Assembly (NCBI GenBank): GCA_050485385.1
Contig: JBJHBG010000038.1
Location: 1-38,019 of the forward strand
Reading direction: 5' to 3'
Source of the DNA: RECO01 sp050485385
Lineage (GTDB): Bacteria; Pseudomonadota; Alphaproteobacteria; Geminicoccales; Geminicoccaceae
DNA: 38,019 nt
Below are positions 18,630 through 27,300 of the stretch, piece by piece (position 1 is the stretch's first letter; each line of letters opens with the position of its first letter). The notes beneath the pieces were generated by a model. That model was not told the origin of the DNA and ran no database searches. It was given only the letters and a program-made list of their open reading frames with translations. Made by a program: the position numbers and the translations under genes.

Positions 18630-19463
18630 ATGAGCGGGGTTTTCTTCGAGCGCGGCTTCGAGCGGATCTACGGCACTTGGCCGCTCGTGGGCGACGCCTG
18701 CCGGGCGGGCGTCGCCGCTGCGCTCGAGGTCGGCTACCGCTCGATCGACACCGCGAGCATGTACGGCAACGAGGCCGCGGTGGGCGACGCGTTGCGGACT
18801 TCGGGCCTGAAGCGCGACGAGCTGTTCGTCACCACCAAGGTGCGGCCCGACGACTTCGCGCACGACCGCTTCATGGCGGCCGTGGAAGCGAGCCTCGAGG
18901 CGCTCGGGCTGGAGCAGGTGGACGTGCTGCTCCTGCATTGGCCGCCGGTGGGCGAGGACGTGCGCCCGTCCTTGGAACTCTTGGCCGAAGCGCACGCCCG
19001 TGGCCATGCCCGCTTCGTCGGCGTCAGCAACTACACGGTCGCCATGATGCGGCTGGCGGCGACGGTCCTGCCGCACCCGATCGCCGTGAACCAGGTCGAG
19101 TTCCACCCGCTGCTGGACCAGACCCCCTTGTTGGAGGCCGCCGCCGAGACCGGCATCGCGCTCGCGGCGTACGCTTCCCTCGCTCGCGGTCGCGTGCTGG
19201 AGACGCCCGTGCTCCAGGAGATCGGCGACGCCTACGGCAAGACCGCCGGGCAGGTGGCCCTGCGCTGGACCCTGCAGAAGGGCGTGGCCGTGCTGACCAA
19301 CTCGTCCAAGCCCGCCAACATCCGGGCCAATTTCGACGTCATGGACTTCACGCTCTCCAGCGTCGACATGGCGCGGATCGAGCGGCTGCGGGCGACCGGC
19401 CTGCGCGTGGTCGACGCCCCCAAGGTGCCCTGGGCGCCGGTCTGGGACCGCCCCGGCGGCTGA
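18630..19463 (+). CDS. Aldo/keto reductase
   Basis: A 277-residue NAD(P)H-dependent aldo/keto reductase of the 2,5-diketogluconate reductase-like branch. The full catalytic tetrad is present: Asp40 and Tyr45 (SIDTASMYGNE), Lys70 (FVTTKV) and His103 (LLLHWPP). VGVSNYTVAMMR, NQVEFHPLL and the cofactor-binding end (LTNSSKPANIRANFDVMDF) also fit. The start is ATG 18630, with GGGAGG (18618-18623) six bases upstream; GTG 18627 would be too close. It lies alone on the plus strand between two minus-strand catabolic operons, divergent from dctP and convergent with the SDR gene. It may act on an aldehyde or ketone from the same pathway, but that is speculative. Confidence 0.93.
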   Translation: MSGVFFERGFERIYGTWPLVGDACRAGVAAALEVGYRSIDTASMYGNEAAVGDALRTSGLKRDELFVTTKVRPDDFAHDRFMAAVEASLEALGLEQVDVLLLHWPPVGEDVRPSLELLAEAHARGHARFVGVSNYTVAMMRLAATVLPHPIAVNQVEFHPLLDQTPLLEAAAETGIALAAYASLARGRVLETPVLQEIGDAYGKTAGQVALRWTLQKGVAVLTNSSKPANIRANFDVMDFTLSSVDMARIERLRATGLRVVDAPKVPWAPVWDRPGG

Positions 19464-19509
19464 CGGCCGGGGGGCGGGCGGGTCCGGGTTGGCAGCAGCG
19501 GAGGTCGGA

Positions 19510-20277
19510 CTAGAAGCGCGGCAGTGCCAAGCCGCCGTCGACGTGGATGGCTTGACCCGTGCAGTAGGGCATTCGGCCGGTGGCGAGTTGGGCGACCACG
19601 GCACCGACGTCGGCAGGTTCGCCGACGCGCGGGGTGAGGGTGAAGCCCGCCTCGATCCGCCGGCGGTAGTCGTCGAGCACGCCTGCCGTCATGTCGGTGG
19701 CGATCACGCCCGGCCGCACCTCGTAGACGTCGATGCCGAGGGGGCCGAGGCGGGCCGCGAAGCACCGCGTGGCCATCGAGGCCGCCGCCTTGGAGACCGT
19801 GTAGTCGGCCCGGTTCATCGCCACGATCTCGGCATTGATCGAGGTGATGGTGACGATCGAGCGGTGCCGTATCGGATCGGACGCGCGCGCGGCGAGCCGG
19901 CGGCCGAAGGCTTGGCTGAGGAAAAAGGCAGCCCGCGCGTTGATCGCCATGCAGCGGTCGTAGCTCTCGGGCGTCACGTCGAGCGGATCGCCGCGCTGGA
20001 GCGCACCCACGCCGGCGTTGTTGACCAGCGTCGTCAGTGGGCCGAGCCCGGCCTCGACCGCATCCAGCATGGCGGTGTGGCCCTCGATGTCGGCCACGTC
20101 GCCGACGACGGCCATGGCCTTCGCGCCGAGCGCCTCGATCTCCGCCACCGTGGCGTGCAGGTCGGGCGCGTCGACCTCGGCGTTGACGGCAACGGCAAAG
20201 CCCTCCTTGGCCAAGGCCAGGGCGATGCCTTTGCCGATGCCGCGCCGCCCGCCGGTGACGAGGGCCACCTGGCTCAC
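19510..20277 (-). CDS. Short-chain dehydrogenase/reductase (3-ketoacyl-ACP reductase-like)
   Basis: A 255-residue classical SDR. The cofactor motif TGGRRGIG occupies residues 8-15, NNAG follows in LVNNAGVGAL, and the catalytic set includes a Ser in ITSINAE, Tyr159 and Lys163 (YTVSK). The C terminus HVDGGLALPRF is normal. The GTG start (20277) overlaps the acyl-CoA dehydrogenase stop by four bases (GTGA), so translation is probably coupled. Family members reduce or oxidise ketoacyl thioesters, sugars or alcohols. With the adjacent acyl-CoA dehydrogenase, a hydroxyacyl-CoA dehydrogenase role is plausible but unproven. It is the last gene of a five-gene minus-strand run. Confidence 0.9.
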   Translation of the reverse strand: MSQVALVTGGRRGIGKGIALALAKEGFAVAVNAEVDAPDLHATVAEIEALGAKAMAVVGDVADIEGHTAMLDAVEAGLGPLTTLVNNAGVGALQRGDPLDVTPESYDRCMAINARAAFFLSQAFGRRLAARASDPIRHRSIVTITSINAEIVAMNRADYTVSKAAASMATRCFAARLGPLGIDVYEVRPGVIATDMTAGVLDDYRRRIEAGFTLTPRVGEPADVGAVVAQLATGRMPYCTGQAIHVDGGLALPRF

Positions 20278-21428
20278 GACCGACGCTCCCCCTTCAACAG
20301 CTCGCGGGCGATCACGGTGCGCTGGATCTGCTGCGTTCCCTCGTAGATCTGCGTGATCTTGGCGTCGCGGTAGAGCCGTTCCACCTCGAACCCCCGGATG
20401 TAGCCGCTGCCGCCGAAAATCTGCACGGCGTTGGCGGTTTGGGCGACGGCCATGTCGGCGGCCTGGAGCTTCGCCATCGAGCAGGCGGCGTTGGCGGGCT
20501 CGCCCGCGTCGAGCAGCAGGGCCGCCCGGTGGGTCAGGGCGCGGGCACCCTCGATCGCCGTTGCCATGTCCGCCAGCATCCACTGGATGCCCTGGTTGTC
20601 GGCGATCGGCCGGCCGAACTGGTGGCGGGTGCGGGCATAGTCGAGAGCGGCTTCCAAGCCCGCCTGGGCGATGCCGGTGGCAAGGGCCGCGATGCCCACT
20701 CGGCCCTTCTCCAGGACGCTCATCATCGCGTGAAAGCCGCGGCCCTCGACGCCGAGGAGTGCCTCGGCCGGCAGGCGCACGCCGTCGAAGACGAGCCCGC
20801 CCACCTGGCTCGCGCGCTGGCCCATCTTCGCCTCCTTGGGGCCGCGCACGACGCCCGGCGCGTGCAGGTCGACGACGAAGATCGACATGCCGCGATGCCC
20901 CGCCGCGGGGTCGGTGCGGGCGAGGACGAAGCCGATGTCGGCGACCGGTGCGTTGTGGATCCAGAGCTTCGCCCCGTCGAGCACCCAGCCTTCCCGGTCG
21001 CGCCGGGCCGTGGTCTTGATGGCGGCCACGTCCGAGCCGGCCTCGGCCTCGGTGATGCAGTAGGCGACACGCTGCTCGGCGCGGCGGATCGGCCCCATCA
21101 GCCGGCGCTGGTCGTCGGTGCCGTAGCGGGCGAGCAGGGTGAGCACCAGCTCGACCAGGCCGCACTGGTCGGCGACCGACGCATAGCCCCGCGCCAGTTC
21201 CTCCATCACCAGGGCATAGGCGAGCACGTCCAGCCCGACACCCTCCGGCTCGGGAACCGAGATGCCGAACAGGCCCAACTCGCCCATTGCCGCATAGATC
21301 TCGGTGGGAAAGCGCTCGTCCCGGTCGAGTTTGGCCGCGACCGGGCGGATGCGCGCGTCGGCGAAGCGGCGGGCGGTATGGGCGATCTCGGCGTAGACCG
21401 CAGGCTCCTGGCGTGGCAGCGGCAGCAT
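20274..21428 (-). CDS. Acyl-CoA dehydrogenase
   Basis: A 384-residue FAD enzyme that introduces a 2,3 double bond into an acyl-CoA. Family features are YCITEAEAGSDVAAIKTTA (FAD/substrate region), WIHNAPVADIGFVLART, the C-terminal ARTRHQFGRPIADNQGIQWMLADMA, and QIFGGSGYIRGFEVERLYRDAKITQIYEGTQQIQR. The Glu in IYEGT is the normal catalytic base of short/medium-chain members. The start is ATG 21428 with GGAGGT upstream, overlapping the end of the Gfo/Idh gene region by proximity (six-base gap). Chain-length preference cannot be read. It is flanked by a sugar-type oxidoreductase and an SDR rather than by classic fatty-acid genes. Confidence 0.93.
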   Translation of the reverse strand: MLPLPRQEPAVYAEIAHTARRFADARIRPVAAKLDRDERFPTEIYAAMGELGLFGISVPEPEGVGLDVLAYALVMEELARGYASVADQCGLVELVLTLLARYGTDDQRRLMGPIRRAEQRVAYCITEAEAGSDVAAIKTTARRDREGWVLDGAKLWIHNAPVADIGFVLARTDPAAGHRGMSIFVVDLHAPGVVRGPKEAKMGQRASQVGGLVFDGVRLPAEALLGVEGRGFHAMMSVLEKGRVGIAALATGIAQAGLEAALDYARTRHQFGRPIADNQGIQWMLADMATAIEGARALTHRAALLLDAGEPANAACSMAKLQAADMAVAQTANAVQIFGGSGYIRGFEVERLYRDAKITQIYEGTQQIQRTVIARELLKGERRS

Positions 21429-21434
21429 CGGCCC

Positions 21435-22472
21435 TCACACCTCCGGCACGGCGACCCAGCCGCCGGCACCGGCCGAGTCGAGCAGGGCTTCGATGAAGTG
21501 CTGGGTCCGCAGCGCCTCCAGCCCGCTCGTCAGCGGCTCGCGGCCCTCGTCGATGGCGCGGGCGAAATCGACGTGCACCGCCTTGTGCGCCTCGTGGGCG
21601 AAGGCCATCGGATCGGCCCCGCCGCCGCTCGCCGACGTCTCGCCGACCACGTCGCGGCTGCCGTCCAGCCAGTCCACGACGAGCGCACCGCCGCCGAGCG
21701 TGGCCACGCCCTCGGTGCAGACCAGCCGAACCTCCTCGCCGTGGCCCGGATAGGCGGCGGTCGTCGCGAACAGGCTGCCGATACCACCCGTCCGCAGCTC
21801 GAGTGCCGCGCCCACCACGTCCTCGCACTCCATGCGGTGCACGGCGGTGGTGCGGGCGAGGGCGGCGACCCGGCCGATGCCGCCGGTAACGGCCCGGAAC
21901 ACGTCCAGCACGTGGATCGCTTGGGTGATCAGCACGCCGCCGCCGTCGCGCGCACGGGTGCCGCGGCCGGGGGTGTCGTAATACGCCTGATCGCGCCACC
22001 AGGGGACGACGCAGGAGGCCGCCTCGACCGTGCCGAGGCGGCCTTCGGCGAGCAGTGCGGCGAGTGCCAGCGTGCCCGGCCGATGGCGGTGCTGGAGCAC
22101 GACGCCGAGCGTGCGGCCCCGCTCGCGGGCGTGATGGACCATCGCCTCGGCCTTCGCCAGCGACACGTCGAGGGGCTTTTCCACCAGCACGTCCTTGCCG
22201 GCGTCGAGAAATCGCGCGGCGAGGTCGGCGTGGACGTGCGGCGGGGCGAGGATCAAGGCGGCGTCGATGCCAGGGTCGGCGATTAGCGCATCGAGGTCGC
22301 CCGCCTCGGGCCATCCCCGTTCGCTCGCCACCCGCGCCCGCCGCGCCGCCGACGGGCTCCATGCACCGACGACGCGGAACACGTCCTCCAGTTCGGCCAA
22401 CGCCTGGGCGTGCGGCGGCAAGGCCATGCCGAGCCCCACGACCGCCAACCCGCGCACCTTCGCGGCGCCCAT
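21435..22472 (-). CDS. Gfo/Idh/MocA family oxidoreductase
   Basis: A 345-residue NAD(P)-dependent oxidoreductase. The N-terminal Rossmann half begins VRGLAVVGLGMALPPHAQAL, then AALILAPPHVHADLAARFLDAGKDVLVEKPLDVSLAKAE with the conserved EKP lysine. The C-terminal half has DGGGVLITQAIHVLDVFRAVTGG, containing the family's catalytic-region His. Members act on sugars, inositols, sugar acids and related polyols. There is no signal peptide. The start is ATG 22472; upstream lies only a G-rich stretch (GGGGG) as ribosome site. It sits between the dienelactone hydrolase gene (34-base gap) and the acyl-CoA dehydrogenase gene. The pairing of a sugar-type and an acyl-CoA-type oxidoreductase is unusual. 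Confidence 0.9.
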   Translation of the reverse strand: MGAAKVRGLAVVGLGMALPPHAQALAELEDVFRVVGAWSPSAARRARVASERGWPEAGDLDALIADPGIDAALILAPPHVHADLAARFLDAGKDVLVEKPLDVSLAKAEAMVHHARERGRTLGVVLQHRHRPGTLALAALLAEGRLGTVEAASCVVPWWRDQAYYDTPGRGTRARDGGGVLITQAIHVLDVFRAVTGGIGRVAALARTTAVHRMECEDVVGAALELRTGGIGSLFATTAAYPGHGEEVRLVCTEGVATLGGGALVVDWLDGSRDVVGETSASGGGADPMAFAHEAHKAVHVDFARAIDEGREPLTSGLEALRTQHFIEALLDSAGAGGWVAVPEV

Positions 22473-22506
22473 CAGGTCGCGCCCCCGGCGCCTTCGACGA
22501 ACGTCA

Positions 22507-23247
22507 TCAGCTTCCCGCCGCGTCGAACACCTCGTCGAGAAAGGCCGTGAAGGCCTCCCAGCTCCGGCGGTCGGCGCGTTCCCGGTAACGGTCGCTGTCG
22601 AACACGGTGAAGCCGTGCGGCGCGCCGGCGTAGATCGCGATCTCGTAGGGCGTAGCCGAGGCCTCCAGCTCCGTGGCGAGGGTCATGACGGCATCGAGGT
22701 CCGGGTTCCGGTCGGCGCCGCCGTGCAGGATCAGCACCGGGGTGGCGATGCCCTCCCAGCTCTGGCCTTCGGGTGTGGCGACGCCGCCGTGAAAGCTGGC
22801 GATGCCGACGATGTTTTCGGCCGCACCGGCGCGGCCCTGCTCCAGAGCGGCGGCGCCGCCGAAGCAGTAGCCCATGACCACCGCCGGCAGATCGGCACGC
22901 TCGCGGGCGACGGCGAGGCCGCCCTCGATCCTGGCGCGCATCTCGTCACGGTCGGCGTAGAGGGCGCCGGTGGCGGCCCGGCGGGCGTCGAGCGTCGCCG
23001 GGCGGTTGCCCGCGCCGAACAGGTCCACCGCAAAGGCCGCATAGCCGAGTTCCGCCAGCATGTCCGCTCGACGCTCCTCGTAGGCGTCGATGCCGTCCCA
23101 GTCGTGGATCAGCACGACGAGGCCCCCGGCCTCGCCTTCGGGCAGGGCGAGATACCCTTCGTACTCGGCCTCGCCGATGGTGTAGCGAACGGTTTCGGCG
23201 GCGGCCGGACTGGCGAGAAGGACGAGAGCGGCGGCAAGGCGCAACAT
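22507..23247 (-). CDS. Exported dienelactone hydrolase family protein
   Basis: A 246-residue alpha/beta hydrolase. Residues 1-18 are a signal peptide (MLRLAAALVLLASPAAA), so the protein is probably periplasmic, unlike classical cytoplasmic dienelactone hydrolases. The nucleophile is Cys128 in GYCFGG, with the expected Asp in HGGADRNPDLD and His in GAPHGFTVF completing the Cys-Asp-His triad of the DLH family. GAGGAG seven bases upstream supports ATG 23247. It sits in a run downstream of the SMP-30 lactonase gene (23-base gap). Two different lactone/ester hydrolases in one operon suggest a cyclic ester or lactone substrate, one hydrolysed outside and one inside the cytoplasm. Confidence 0.9.
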   Translation of the reverse strand: MLRLAAALVLLASPAAAETVRYTIGEAEYEGYLALPEGEAGGLVVLIHDWDGIDAYEERRADMLAELGYAAFAVDLFGAGNRPATLDARRAATGALYADRDEMRARIEGGLAVARERADLPAVVMGYCFGGAAALEQGRAGAAENIVGIASFHGGVATPEGQSWEGIATPVLILHGGADRNPDLDAVMTLATELEASATPYEIAIYAGAPHGFTVFDSDRYRERADRRSWEAFTAFLDEVFDAAGS

Positions 23248-23270
23248 GGTCGATCTCCTCGATCGAGTGC

Positions 23271-24188
23271 TCAGTAGGTCTTGGCGCCGTTGACCAGCAC
23301 CTTGACGGTGTAGACGGTGTCGGTGGCCGTGATCATCAGCCGGTTGCGGCGGGGGCCGGCGAAGCAGAGGTTGGAGACCCGCTCGGGGAACGTGATCTTG
23401 CCGATCAGCTCGCCCTCGGCCGAAAGACAGTGGACGCCGTCCCAAGCGCTGCTCCAGACGCGGCCGTCGGTATCGAGGCGAAAGCCGTCGTAGACGCCAT
23501 CGGTGCAGGTGGCGAACACGTCGCCGCCCGTGAGCCTGCCGTCGTCGCCGACGTCGAAGACGCGCAGGTGCTGCGGGCCGCCCTCGGGCGAGGTGAAGCC
23601 GCTGTCGGCGATGAAGAGCTTGGTCTCGTCGGGGCTGAAGGCGAGGCCGTTGGGGCGGACGAAGTCGTCGGCGACGATGCGCAAGGAGCCGTCCTTCGGA
23701 TCGAAGCGGAAGACGTAGTCGCCCGCCTGCTCCTTTTGCGCCTTGAACCCCTGATAGTCGCTCTCGATGCCGTACGAGGGATCGGTGAACCAAACGGTGC
23801 CGTCGGACTTGACGACGACGTCGTTGGGGCTGTTCAGCCGCTTGCCGTCGTAGCGGTCGGCCAGCACGGTGATCCTGCCGTCGTGCTCGGTCCGGTAGAC
23901 CGAACGGCTGCCGTGGCCGCAGGTGACGAGACGGCCTTCCCGGTCGACGGCGTTGCCGTTGGCATGGTCGCCCTTGCCCTCGCGCAAGACTCCGGTGGTG
24001 CCGGTGGTCGCGTCGTAGCGCAGCAGTCGGTCGTTCGGAATGTCGGAGAAGACGAGGCTCTGCATCGCCTCGAACCAAGCCGGCCCTTCCAGCCATTCGC
24101 CGCCGCTCCACAGCAGCGCAATGGTCGCCGTCGGCCGCACGCAGCGCTTGAAGCGCGGGTCGATGATCTGGAAGTCTTCGCTGGCCAC
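23271..24188 (-). CDS. SMP-30/gluconolactonase family lactonase
   Basis: About 305 residues forming a six-bladed propeller with a divalent metal site. Expected metal/substrate segments are WLEGPAWF (Glu), LNSPNDVVVKSDG (Asn-Asp), VRPNGLAFSPDE and DGVYDGFRLDTDGRVW (Asp). Members hydrolyse sugar lactones such as gluconolactone. GTG 24188 is preferred because AGGGAG lies seven bases upstream and the result has normal family length. The alternative ATG at 24284 adds 32 Arg/Thr-rich residues that look unconserved. No signal peptide is present from the GTG start. It is the first gene of the five-gene run and is divergent from putA. Confidence 0.88.
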   Translation of the reverse strand: MASEDFQIIDPRFKRCVRPTATIALLWSGGEWLEGPAWFEAMQSLVFSDIPNDRLLRYDATTGTTGVLREGKGDHANGNAVDREGRLVTCGHGSRSVYRTEHDGRITVLADRYDGKRLNSPNDVVVKSDGTVWFTDPSYGIESDYQGFKAQKEQAGDYVFRFDPKDGSLRIVADDFVRPNGLAFSPDETKLFIADSGFTSPEGGPQHLRVFDVGDDGRLTGGDVFATCTDGVYDGFRLDTDGRVWSSAWDGVHCLSAEGELIGKITFPERVSNLCFAGPRRNRLMITATDTVYTVKVLVNGAKTY

Positions 24189-24381
24189 GCCGTCGCTCCC
24201 TGTCGTTCTCGTGCTTGCCCGGCCTGCCGGGAAGGGCTCTCGATCCACGTTGGCGAGGGTGGACGCAAGGGCCATGTCGGGCAAGGCAGAGTTGCGCGCG
24301 GCTGCCGCACGGCTACCGAACCGAACGGGCGCGGCGCCGCTTTCGGGCTATCATCCGAGGGGACAGCCGAGGAGATCGATC

Positions 24382-27300
24382 ATGGCCGGCCGACCGGACG
24401 GAACCGACCTGCGCACGGCGATCCGCATGGCGCGCGCGAGCGACGAGACCAGCTGCGTGCGCGCGTTGGCGGCCCTGGTCGAACTGGACGCGGCCGCCGC
24501 CGCGGCCGAGGCGGCTTCCCTGGTCGAGGCGGTCCGCGCCGACGCCGAGCCGGGGCTGATGGAGACGGTGCTCGCCGAGTACGGGCTCTCCACCCGCGAG
24601 GGTGTGGCCCTCATGTGTCTCGCCGAAGCGCTGTTGCGCGTGCCGGACCCGCTCACCATCGACGCCCTGATCGCCGACAAGATCGCCCCCGCCGACTGGG
24701 GTGCCCATCTCGGCCATTCCAGTTCGTCCTTGGTCAACGCCTCGACCTGGGCCTTGATGCTGACCGGCAAGGTGTTGGCCGACGACGACCGCGGCATCGC
24801 CTCGACGCTCCGGGCCTTGGTCAGGCGGGTGGGCGAGCCCGTGGTACGCGCCGCGGTCGCACGGGCGATGCAGCAGATGGGGCGGCAGTTCGTACTCGGC
24901 CGCACCATCGACGAGGGCCTCGCCCGCGCCGCCAGCATGGAGGCCAAGGGCTACACCTACTCCTACGACATGCTCGGCGAGGCGGCGAAGACGGCGGCGG
25001 ACGCCGCCCGCTACCACGAGGCCTACGCCCATGCGATCCGGGCGATCGGCCCGAAGGCCACGGGCGACGTGCGCACCGGTCCCGGCATCTCGATCAAGCT
25101 CTCGGCCCTGCATCCGCGCTACGAGGAGGCGCAGCGGGGGCGGGTGCTGACGGAGATGGTGCCCCGCCTCGCCGCGTTGGCCGGGGCAGCGGCCGCGGCG
25201 AACATGGGCCTCAACGTCGACGCCGAGGAGAGCGAGCGGCTGGAGCTGTCGCTCGACGTCATGGAGGCCGTGCTGCGCGACCCCGGTCTCGCCGGCTGGG
25301 ACGGCTTCGGCCTCGTCGTCCAGGCCTATGCGAAGCCCGCCTCGGCCGTGATCGACTGGGCGCTCGACCTCGCCCGGAGCCGCGACCGGCGGCTGATGCT
25401 GCGGCTGGTCAAGGGGGCCTATTGGGACACCGAGATCAAGCGGGCGCAGGTGCTGGGGCTCGAGGGCTTTCCCGTCTTCACGCGCAAGGTCCACACCGAC
25501 ACGGCCTATCTCGCCTGTGCCGGCAAGCTGCTGGCGGCGCGCGACCGCCTCTATCCGCAGTTCGCCACCCACAACGCCCACACCCTCGCCGCCGTCGAGC
25601 GGATGGCCGGCGGCAACGAGGGCTACGAGGTCCAGCGCCTGCACGGCATGGGCGAGACCTTGCACCGCATCGCCCGCGAGCGCTTCGCCACCCGCTGCCG
25701 GATCTACGCTCCGGTCGGCGCGCACAGGGACCTTCTGGCCTATCTCGTGCGGCGGCTTCTGGAGAACGGGGCCAACAGCTCGTTCGTCAACCAACTCGTC
25801 GACACCAGCGTGCCGGCCGCGGTGGTGGCGCGCGATCCGCTGCGGGCGGCGGCTGCGGGCGGCTATGCCGCCAATCCCTGGATCACCCCACCCCCGGCCC
25901 TGTTCGCGCCGGCGCGAACGAACGCCAAGGGCTTCGATCCGGCGGACCGGGCGACGCTCGAGGCCCTGGAGGTCGAACGCAACACCTTTCGCCGGACCCG
26001 CTGGCAGGCAGGCTCGCCCGGGCGGCCGGGGCGGACGGTCCTCGCTCCGGCCGATCCCGACGACGTGGTCGGCACGGTGCACGAGGCGACCGCCGACGAC
26101 GCGGCTCACGCCGTCGCCGCCGCATGCGATGCCGCGGCCGCCTGGGCCGGCCGGCCCGTTACCGAACGGGCAGCGCTGCTCCGCCGGGCGGCCGATCTCT
26201 ACGAGGCGCAGGCGGGCGAACTCTTCGCCCTGCTGGCACGCGAGGCGGGCAAGACCCTGCCCGATGCGGTGGCCGAGCTGAGGGAAGCTGCGGATTTCCT
26301 CCGCTACTACGCCGCCGAGGCCGAGGCGCTGCCGCCGGGCGAGCCGCTCGGCACGGTCGTCTGCATCAGCCCCTGGAACTTCCCGCTCGCCATCTTCACC
26401 GGCCAGATCGCCGCCGCCCTCGCCGTGGGCAACACCGTGGTCGCCAAGCCGGCGGAGCAGACGCCGCTCGTGGCGGCACGGGCGGTGGAGCTGCTGCACG
26501 AAGCGGGCGTGCCGGCGGACGCGCTCCACTGCATCTTCGGCGACGGCAGCACGGGTGCGGCCCTGACCGCCGACGGCCGCGTCGACGGGGTGGTCTTCAC
26601 CGGCTCGACGGCAACCGCGCGCGCCATCCACCGGTCGATGGCCGAGCATTTGTCGCCGACCGCGCCCCTGATCGCCGAGACCGGCGGCATCAACGTCATG
26701 CTGGTGGACTCCACGGCCCTACCCGAGCAGGTGGTGCGCGACGTGGTGACGAGCGCCTTTCAGAGCGCGGGCCAGCGCTGCTCGGCCTTGCGCGTGCTCT
26801 GCCTGCAACGCGAGATCGCGGGCGGCGTCTGCACCATGCTCGAGGGGGCGATGGACGAGCTGCGGGTGGGCGATCCCTGGGACATCGCGACGGACGTCGG
26901 GCCGGTGATCGACGACGCGGCCGACGCCGCGATCGAGGCCTACGTCGCCGAGCAGGCAGCGGCGGGGCGGCGGATGAAGCGGGTGCCGGCGCCGGCCGGC
27001 GGCCGTTTCGTGGCGCCCACGCTGATCGAGGTGGCGGACGTGGCTGCGGTCGACCGCGAGGTGTTCGGCCCGGTGCTGCACGTCGCGACCTTCCGCGCGG
27101 CCGACCTGGAGCGGGTGGTCGAGCTGATCAACGCCCGGGGATACGGCCTGACCATGGGGCTGCACACGCGGATCGACGACCGGGTGCAGGCGGTGGTGGA
27201 GCGCGCGCGCGTCGGCAATCTCTACGTCAACCGCAACCAGATCGGTGCCGTGGTCGGCTCGCAGCCCTTCGGCGGCGAGGGGCTTTCCGGCACCGGCCCG

